Source of the DNA: an uncultured Mycoplasma sp.
Lineage (GTDB): Bacteria; Bacillota_I; Bacilli_A; Mycoplasmatales; Metamycoplasmataceae
DNA length: 5,820 bases
Assembly (NCBI GenBank): GCA_949284615.1
Contig: CASDWL010000085.1
Location: 1-5,820 of the forward strand
Reading direction: 5' to 3'
This document shows positions 1 to 5,820 of this stretch, piece after piece (positions within the stretch are counted from its first letter, which is position 1; every line of letters begins with the position of its first letter). Both the position numbers and the translations under genes were made by a program. The notes under the pieces are model-generated. The model was not told where the DNA came from and searched no databases. It was given only the letters and a program-made list of their open reading frames with translations.

Positions 1-79
1 GGAAGGATTTTTTATATAAAAAAATCACAACCCCAACCTTTCATAATTTTATTAAGTGTTGCGATTGTAATTACAATTT

Positions 80-82
80 GGG
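80..82 (+). other. Frameshift site 1: probable extra G in a GGG run
   Basis: Frame 1 encodes a hydrophobic segment (PFIILLSVAIVITIW) and then hits TAA at 91-93. Frame 2 is open from 71 on and continues as membrane protein. Removing one G from the run restores IWIKHNIYIWLLIG across the junction, a smooth transition from a membrane helix to a short basic loop to the next helix. The exact indel position is inferred. Confidence 0.65.
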
Positions 83-513
83 ATCAAACATAATATTTAT
101 ATTTGATTATTAATAGGTTTATTAATTATTTCTCAATCATTAATTTTTTTAACATTTCATTTAACTAATACAAATTTAATAAATAATTCTCTATACATTT
201 CTTTATTACCTCAAATCATTTTAATATTCTTAAACATTGTTTTAATTAATCGTTTATTTTCTGAAAGTAAATATAACAGCATCGATTGAATTTTAATATC
301 TTTACCTATTGGTAAAACTAGAATATTTATAGCTCGTTTTACTCTTATTTTTACAATTGGTTTTTTATCTTTATTTGCTCAATTCATTTTGAATTTTATT
401 ATTTGCTTATCCATACAAGTTAATACTAAATGAATCTTGTTCTTTTTTGTATCTAACATATTCATCAATCCTTTTATTGACTTATTTTATTTATCTTGAT
501 TGCTATCTTCTTT

Positions 514-517
514 AAAA
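514..517 (+). other. Frameshift site 2: probable missing A in an AAAA run
   Basis: Frame 2 runs through a membrane segment ending in LSWLLSSLK and then becomes KESDLLLLQY before TAA at 545-547. Frame 1 is clearly coding downstream (KRIGFAIASILIIFLWIIP, a membrane helix) but carries stops upstream at 421, 427 and 454. One more A in the run would join them as WLLSSLKRIGFAIA, a typical helix, basic turn, helix pattern. Confidence 0.7.
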
Positions 518-1131
518 GAATCGGATTTGCTATTGCTTCAATATTAATTATATTTTTATGAATTATTCCTATATTTACTAGATCTTTATCTGTTAATCAA
601 AATAAATTAGAATTTAATCCACAAAATAGCAATTCTTTTGCTCAATTATCAGTTATTAAAAATAACACAATAGAAACATATATTGTTGATAAAATTAATC
701 CAATTTATGTAAATAACAATAAAGGTGAAATTAAAGCAATTAATTCATCACCAATTTATAGCTACTTTATTCCAGGAGAAATATTTGTTTCATTTGATGC
801 TTTATTAATGAAAAATATTTTTAATATTGACGATTATGAAAATCACCAAATTGATAAAAATTATTCTTTATTAAAAAATTTATATCAAAATTATAATTTC
901 TCAAATTTTAATAATCAATATACAGACTTTTTAATTTTAAGACCTGAAGATATTAATCCTTTATTTTTAGACAATGCAGAATATGAAGATTTATTAATAA
1001 GTAATATCAATAATATAATTACTGCAAATGATAACAATTATATTGATATAAATAATCAATTATTAGTTCAACAATTATTGGAAAATTTACAAAATAATAC
1101 AAATATGAATTGGAATCAATTATATAAAAAA

Positions 1132-1134
1132 TAA
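1132..1134 (+). other. In-frame TAA nonsense codon inside the permease remnant
   Basis: The frame is open on both sides without any shift: NWNQLYKK, then the stop, then INNLICLLGINPIYNQLFYY and onward to the TAA at 1831. Codon use and Asn/Tyr-rich composition are the same before and after, and no convincing start codon with a Shine-Dalgarno sequence follows. It therefore looks like a substitution (for example from AAA, CAA or GAA), not the boundary between two genes. Confidence 0.75.
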
Positions 1135-1874
1135 ATCAATAATTTAATTTGTTTATTAGGTATTAATCCTATTTATAATCAATTATTTTATTATCAAAGA
1201 GATTATTCTTGATTATCACAAAAAACACCTAATTTATTGTTAAAAATTAAAACAGAATTTAATTCTTCTTTGGCAAATTTATTGCAATACTTATGAACTA
1301 GTGAAAATACACAAAATAATATTAATAACATTTATGGAAATGCTAATCCTGTTTTTGATGATATAAATAATATTTATCCGACAGTTAAAGACATAGATGA
1401 AACAAAAGCTCCTTCTAATTCTGATATTGATTTTATTAAAAATAGTTTGATTAGATTTCAAAATCAATCAATAGGATATTTAACAGTTAATGAAACATAT
1501 CAAAATGTTAGTTCTTTAACTAATATTGATCCTTCTATAGTTGATAAAACTTCTTGAGATACTTATGTGGACCAAAATACTTTTAGCCTATATAGCACAA
1601 AAACTTTTTTGAACAAACTATATAATAGTTTACCTAATTTATTTGTTATGTCTTTTAGTTCAAATAATGTTAACTTAAATCAATATTCTTATTATTTTTC
1701 AATAGAAGATAATACTTACTTATCTCACAGTGACATTTATATTACAACTCTTGTTTTTATATTTATTGGTTCTTTTGCTATAGCAATAAATAGATTTAAA
1801 AATAATAACTATAAAAATATAGAAAGTCATTAACTCAATTTAAATTTGCTTTTATTTCTACTAAAACGATAAAA

Positions 1875-1903
1875 TTATATTGTTATTCTAAAAATATAAT
1901 AAC
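1875..1903 (+). repeat. A+T-rich imperfect inverted repeat with two alternative stems
   Basis: TTATATT (1875-1881) can pair with AATATAA (1893-1899), and GTTATT (1882-1887) can pair with AATAAC (1898-1903). The two stems share bases and exclude each other. There is no G+C core and no T run after it, so it is unlikely to be a terminator for the upstream gene. It overlaps the candidate promoter and may be chance in such A+T-rich DNA. Confidence 0.25.
1895..1900 (+). promoter_or_regulatory. Candidate sigma-70 -10 box (TATAAT) for the 1221-residue gene
   Basis: This is a perfect TATAAT in the only non-coding gap of the window, about 50 bases before the ATG at 1952. No good -35 box lies 16-18 bases upstream, which is common in mollicutes. 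A second, weaker candidate, TATAAA, lies at 1908-1913. In such A+T-rich sequence TATAAT has limited weight by itself. Its position fits the downstream gene having its own transcription start, independent of the decayed permease. Confidence 0.4.
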
Positions 1904-1951
1904 TACATATAAAAAATAAAAATTAATAATAAAAAGCAAGTTGGATCTAAA

Positions 1952-4900
1952 ATGAAAACAAAAAACAAAAAACTAAAAAGCATTATTGGAGTTAGTGGGT
2001 TTTTAGTAGTTTCAGCAATTTGTATTACAAGTGTTTCTCTATCCTCTATTTTAAAAAATAATAGTGTTTTATCTACTAAATATTTGATGGGAAATTATAC
2101 TTTTAATAATTATCTAGATTTAGAGAATTTTATTCAGCAAACTTATTTAGTTGGCACTGCTAATATAGAAACTAGAAACAAATGATCTATTACTAAAAAT
2201 GGACAAATGATTTACTATACAGATCCAACATTATTAAGAGAAGCTGTTGCTAATGAAATTAAAAAAATTTCTGGTACTACATCATTGCAAAATATTGTAT
2301 CTGATGATATTAATGGAATTAGTTACAATGATTTATCAAAAATTCAATTTAATAGTAATAGTAAAAATAAAACAACAATTTATCGAGGCTTAAACAATTC
2401 CTTATATGAATCAGAAGATTTAGCTAAAAAATCATATTTTACAATTCATGATGCTTATTATTTTAATGGAATGTATTTCAAAAACAAAGAGGAATTACAA
2501 TTATATTTGTCTTCTGAATATTATGGTCAAAATGGAGAAGGATTTATAGCTAAAAATAATGCTGAAATTTCCATTTCAAGTTCTAATAATAACTTTTCAA
2601 GTTCTATTAATAAGAATTATTTAATTGATCAAGGAAGTTCAAATGAATCAATTAATGCCAAAATAGAATTTGCTAATTTCATTAAAACAAATAGCAATCA
2701 ATATTTAGAAATCACTACATCCACAGATGGAACTAAGTATTATCTATCCACTTCAGATATTAATCCACTTAATATTAAAGATTTAATGACAGATGTTGAT
2801 TATACAAAAGCATCAAATACAAATGGTAAGTCATCATATGTTATTGATCTTTCAAGAGATGATGAAAATACTTTATTTGGTCCTTATTTTACTATAACTA
2901 CTGATGATATACAAAATATTTCAAACACTAAAAATTGAAAAAAAGTAAGTAATAATGATTGATTAATAGCAGAAGAAAAAGATGCTCAGCAAATTGCTAA
3001 CTTTTTAGGAATTATTTTAATTGAAGAAGATGCTACAACTGTAGCTGAAGAAAATGCTTTACCAATAATTAATATTAAAAGTATTAATGAAGATTTAAAG
3101 ACATATTTTAATAATTTAAAAGCATTTAACTTGAGTTTATATCAAGATTATGTAAACTTTATGAATAATATTAAACAAGGAAAAAATTATAATGCTTTTT
3201 ATGCTATTATTCTTTCTTATTCATGAATTATTGATAGTTTAATTAATTATGGAGCTAAAAATAACTTAATTGAAGAAACAAGAATAATATTTAATAAAAT
3301 AGCTCAAGAAATTGATAAAAATGTTGCTAAATTAATCCCTAATGAGCTTTTATATTCTTCTCAAAAAGGTCATGAAAAAGAAAAATTATCATTTGAAACA
3401 ATTTTAGATTTTAAATCAAATACAAAAGATTTTAATGCAGATATTAAGTACTATACAGATCAAATTAGATACTTTTCAGAATTTATAAATGCTATTAATA
3501 TTATTAACTTAGCAAATGCTAATGCAACAATGGCCAATGGTCTTTTACCATATGATTTTACTATTTTAGATAAATTTATTAAAAATCAAAGAACAACAAC
3601 CAATAATAATTATTCTTTAAATAATCAATATGATAAACAATATGAAAAATTATGATTAATGTTTTCTTCAACAACAGCTAATGATTTTTACTATCAATGA
3701 AAGGATGGTCAAAATATTGAAACAGCCACTGCATTTGATGCAGAAGATTTAAGTTTAGCTGCTGATTTAACAACTAATACATTATTCTTTAATTCAGCTT
3801 ATAAATTATTATTTGAACAAGCAAAAATAGATTTGCAAAATAATCCAAATTTAACTAAATATAATAATTCTATTTTTGAAAATTTTAAAAGCATAATTAA
3901 TAAAGATGATGTATATGGTACTATGTTTAAAAATTTAATTAATAGTATTAATTACATTTCATTTGAAGATTTTATGTTATTCAATTTAATTTATAATATA
4001 TCTTCACAATTAACAAGTTATAGATATGAATTAACTAAAATTAATTTTAAGGATAGTAATTTACATGAAGTTTTGAAGCAATTATTAGACAAAATTATTA
4101 TTGAAAATAAAAATAATGAAATTAATTCATTAAAAATAATTTGTCAAGCTTTTTCTGATTTAAAACCAATTAATTGATTAAATGAATATTTTGCTTCAAT
4201 TAATCAAGATCAAGAAAAAATTAATCAATTAATTAATGAAATTAAAAATGGAATTAATAATTATGAAGACTTATTTATAAGCAAATCTAATATCAAAGAT
4301 ATTTATAGTAATGTTAGAAAATTATTTGTTAATTTAAATACCATTTTATCAAATAGCAATATTTTTAGCAATTTACAAAATAGCACTTTAACCAATTTAA
4401 TTAATAAGTTAGGTTCATTATCAAAATCTATTGCTAAATTCTTACCATATTTAGATATAACTTTTGTTATTTTAGACCTTGTACAAAATACTTTTATTCC
4501 AAAAACTGATTATTATTCATATATTTATACAAGCAATGATTCCTCAATTAAATATATTTGAAACGGCGGACAAAAAACAACTATGTTTTGAGGATTATTC
4601 ACTTTAAATGAAAATAGTATTGATAACATGAAATTGATTCAACCTCAAAAAATTACATCAGCTTATATTAAAGACCAATATTACTATGATGGTAAACTTT
4701 ATGAAAGTTTAGATGCATTGAAATATGCTCAAGCAAAAGATATTATTAATGGTTTATATACACCAATTTCTAATAACATTAAAAAAGTATTTTCATATCA
4801 AAAACTTACAACAAATACTCCTTTCTTATCAAGACCTAATGATGTTTTTGAAATATTAGGAGATTATCATGATATTAATGATTCAACAAAAGAAACATTA

Positions 4901-5617
4901 GTTAATTCTATTTATAAAAAAATTGAAAGTGACATTTTAAACAATGTTACTCAATCAAAATATTTTATAAATAACTCAACATTTGCTAATGGTAATGTAA
5001 TTAATAGCAATGATGCTTATTCAATTCAAAAAGCTATAGATACTGTTATCAATAATATCAAACCAGTTAAAATAGTACAATTACCAAATATTGTTGATGG
5101 GAAACCTGATTATCAAAATATAGAAGTAAATGAATATAACATTCCTTTTAATTCATGGTCACAAACAAAAAATATTGAATACAATAATACTGATAATAAA
5201 TACATTATTTATGATCCAAATATTTCTTCACTAACTTCTTCAGTTAATCTAACTAATGATGAAATCATGAATCATTTATTCTTGCAGTTTTCATCAATGT
5301 TCCAAGTTGAATCTAAAGAAGTTTTGGTCAAAGACTTAAATTTTGTTAAATGCTTTGAAGATTTAAAAGATGCTAGGGAAGTTGAATTATACTTAGTAGG
5401 TAATTCAAATCAACCAGGATCATATAAAATATTTGATAGTTATAATCAAGCCCTTAACTATTTATTAACTAAATATGATTTTTCAGTATATTCAACAATT
5501 TCAACTGTTAGTCAATATCAATTACCTGGATATGACCAAATTTTCTATTCAAAATCTGAATTAATTAATTGAGCTATTGAAAAAGGTGAAATTACTAAAG
5601 GTGAAAATTATGAATAA
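1952..5617 (+). CDS. Large signal-anchored surface or secreted protein with aromatic/Gly repeats, 1221 residues, function unknown
   Basis: I do not recognise a named family. With TGA as Trp, the frame is continuous from ATG 1952 to TAA 5615-5617. Ten Trp are TGA (2183, 2936, 2960, 3224, 3653, 3698, 4175, 4559, 4589, 5570) and one is TGG (5156). Residues 1-10 are basic and 11-33 hydrophobic, giving a signal peptide or N-terminal anchor; Cys24 lacks a good lipobox. No other clear membrane helix follows, so the rest should lie outside the membrane. Residues 44-186 carry four short repeats (two aromatics, Gly/Asn, aromatic, Ser/Asn, acidic-Leu). Residues about 330-860 look mostly helical, with a heptad-like stretch at 757-774 and a hydrophobic patch at 823-849. 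Next comes YIWNGGQ (868-874). Residues 910-1207 carry three more repeats. The start has only a weak ribosome-binding site (AGTTGGATC, 1939-1947). The end overlaps the next gene. An adhesin, antigen, toxin or substrate-binding role are all possible. Confidence 0.93.
2081..2509 (+). repeat. N-terminal block of four degenerate aromatic/Gly repeats in the 1221-residue protein
   Basis: Four segments follow a common pattern: one or two aromatic residues, a turn with Gly or Asn, an aromatic, Ser/Thr/Asn two places later, then acidic and Leu/Ala leading into a helix. They are KYLMGNYTFNNYLDLENFI (43-61), MIYYTDPTLLREAV (86-99), IYRGLNNSLYESEDLA (143-158) and YYFNGMYFKNKEELQLYL (169-186). The likely fold is a small beta hairpin followed by a helix (inference). 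The match was found by eye, so copies may be missed. Confidence 0.6.
4403..4501 (+). other. Hydrophobic amphipathic helical segment in the central domain
   Basis: Residues 818-850 contain LGSLSKSIAKFLPYLDITFV and then ILDLVQNTFIP. This is the most hydrophobic stretch after the signal anchor, but it is broken by Pro832, Asp835 and Asp842. That suits a buried helical hairpin or a membrane-interacting helix better than a standard transmembrane segment. A Trp/Gly motif (YIWNGGQ, 868-874, then FWG at 879-881) follows closely. A pore-forming or toxin-like role is only a speculation. Confidence 0.35.
4679..5572 (+). repeat. C-terminal block of three degenerate aromatic/Gly repeats in the 1221-residue protein
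   Basis: The copies are YYYDGKLYESLDALKYA (910-926), YKIFDSYNQALNYLL within 1147-1173, and IFYSKSELINWAI (1197-1209, after YQLPGYDQ). The 910 copy aligns without gaps to the one at 169-186 (YYFNGMYFKNKEELQLY), and its LYES is shared with the copy at 151-154. The repeat therefore frames the helical centre on both sides. Confidence 0.6.
5582..5609 (+). repeat. Short direct repeat carrying two Shine-Dalgarno-like cores
   Basis: AAAGGTGAAATT (5582-5593) is repeated as AAAGGTGAAAATT (5597-5609), a 15-base period. It encodes the KGE..KGE near the C-terminus of the 1221-residue protein while also supplying the ribosome-binding site of the next gene. Only the second copy is at normal distance from that ATG. 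Confidence 0.6.
5597..5603 (+). promoter_or_regulatory. Ribosome-binding site (AAAGGTG) of the downstream gene
   Basis: AAAGG is complementary to the CCTTT at the 3' end of bacterial 16S rRNA and lies 6 bases before the ATG at 5610. It supports that start over an upstream in-frame TTG at 5577, which lacks such a site and would place basic codons ahead of a complete signal sequence. The site lies within the coding end of the upstream gene, so translation of the two is probably coupled. Confidence 0.7.
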
Positions 5618-5820
5618 AAGAAACAAATTAATCTCAGCTTTAACAGCTTCAATTTTAGCAATTCCAGTAGCAGGTTCAACAGTTACTATTTTAACCACTT
5701 CAATTGCTAACAATTTAACTACAACTACAAATAATTTAAATGAAAATAATGTTGCAACAAGAAATAGTTATAAATATTTATGACAAAATAAATATTATAA
5801 TTCTTATCAAGATATTGTAA
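5610..5820 (+). CDS. Start of a second signal-anchored repeat protein, probable paralog of the upstream gene (3' end outside window)
   Basis: Seventy codons are visible. The ATG overlaps the stop of the preceding gene (ATGAATAA, 8 shared bases) and follows a good ribosome-binding site. Residues 1-6 (MNKRNK) are basic. Residues 7-29 are hydrophobic and end in a possible signal-peptidase region near VAG (20-22). There is no Cys, so it is not a lipoprotein. A Thr/Asn-rich linker (30-52) follows. Residues 55-69 (KYLWQNKYYNSYQDI) align without gaps to 43-57 of the upstream protein (KYLMGNYTFNNYLDL), with 7 of 15 positions identical. The plan of anchor, linker and first repeat is also shared. The TGA at 5781-5783 reads as Trp58; under the standard code it would wrongly end the gene. 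Function is unknown; it is probably exported and co-transcribed with its neighbour. Confidence 0.85.

Larger units (their letters stand above)
1..1833 (+). pseudogene. Broken ABC-2-type transporter permease with a large extracytoplasmic domain (5' end missing)
   Basis: This is the remnant of a membrane subunit of an ABC exporter. The reading frame is 1 up to about base 82, then frame 2 to about 515, then frame 1 to the TAA at 1831-1833, with another TAA at 1132-1134. Read through, it gives about 610 residues. Hydrophobic segments lie near bases 37-90, 98-160, 203-255, 335-405, 431-510 and 520-575, and a last one near 1741-1791 is followed by a basic tail. Between the third and fourth is SLPIGKTRIFIARF (about 299-340), which resembles the cytoplasmic coupling segment of ABC-2 permeases (LPxxRxxxxxxKF type); this is the main basis for the family call. 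Bases 580-1730 encode an Asn/Tyr-rich soluble domain of about 385 residues, probably outside the cell, that I do not recognise. Eight TGA codons (104, 287, 431, 497, 559, 1210, 1294, 1555) read as Trp. No ATPase gene is visible. Two lesions sit in homopolymers and could be sequencing errors; the nonsense codon is harder to explain that way. Confidence 0.75.

Noticed and set aside
808..1134. Separate 108-residue protein starting at ATG 808
   Set aside because: The frame is open far upstream of 808 and continues past 1134 in the same style, and there is no ribosome-binding site. It is the middle of the broken permease.
1567..1833. Separate 88-residue membrane protein
   Set aside because: It is the C-terminal end of the permease after the Trp TGA at 1555. 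The apparent start is a GTG within the continuous frame.
1838..1860. Terminator after the permease remnant (AATTTAAATT palindrome then a T-rich stretch)
   Set aside because: The stem is short, has no G or C pairs, and the T stretch is interrupted. Such palindromes are frequent by chance at this base composition.
2006..2026. Lipoprotein lipobox ending at Cys24 of the large protein
   Set aside because: Residues before the Cys are VVSAI, with Ile at -1, where Gly, Ala or Ser is expected. The Cys is also in the middle of the hydrophobic stretch.
1952..2185. Chain of independent small genes in frame 2 (ends at 2185, 2938, 4177, 5572)
   Set aside because: All end at TGA and continue in the same frame, so they are one protein under code 4.
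4208..4262. AATTAAT-rich tract as a DNA repeat or origin-like element
   Set aside because: It lies within the coding frame and reads as a heptad-like helix (KINQLINEIKNGINNYEDL). The pattern follows from Ile/Asn/Leu codons in A+T-rich DNA.
5577..5609. Upstream TTG start for the last gene
   Set aside because: It has no ribosome-binding site and would add a basic extension before a complete signal sequence. ATG 5610 has AAAGGTG at proper spacing.
1..5820. Genes on the minus strand
   Set aside because: I noticed no convincing long open frame with a start and ribosome-binding site on the minus strand by eye, and the + strand is almost fully occupied.

Overview
The window looks like part of a Mollicutes chromosome (Spiroplasma, Mycoplasma or a close relative; Spiroplasma is only a guess). 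It is very A+T rich, and TGA must be read as tryptophan (genetic code 4). Under code 4, a chain of fragments in frame 2 that look separate under the standard code becomes one uninterrupted 1221-residue protein. Everything recognised is on the + strand. I saw no tRNA, rRNA, CRISPR array or insertion sequence.

Layout. (1) Bases 1-1833 hold the decayed remains of an ABC-2-type transporter permease whose 5' end lies outside the window. Three lesions break it: an apparent extra G in the run at 80-82, an apparent missing A in the run at 514-517, and an in-frame TAA at 1132-1134. Repaired, it would encode about 610 residues here: a bundle of about six membrane segments, a very large Asn-rich extracytoplasmic domain of roughly 385 residues, and one last membrane helix. 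(2) Bases 1834-1951 are a short A+T-rich spacer with a TATAAT candidate promoter and a weak inverted repeat. (3) Bases 1952-5617 encode an intact exported or membrane-anchored protein of 1221 residues that I cannot assign to a named family. It has an N-terminal signal anchor, a block of short aromatic/Gly repeats, a long helical centre and a second repeat block at the C-terminus. (4) Bases 5610-5820 begin a second protein that overlaps the stop of the first by 8 bases and runs off the window. Its N-terminus has the same plan, and its first repeat-like motif resembles that of its neighbour, so the two look like tandem paralogs.

How they may work together (inference): genes 3 and 4 look like an operon of large cell-surface or secreted proteins built from a shared repeat. 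The adjacent permease could once have belonged to an export or maintenance system for them, but it seems no longer functional while the downstream gene has stayed intact. The exact role, whether adhesin, antigen, toxin or nutrient-binding protein, cannot be decided from sequence alone.
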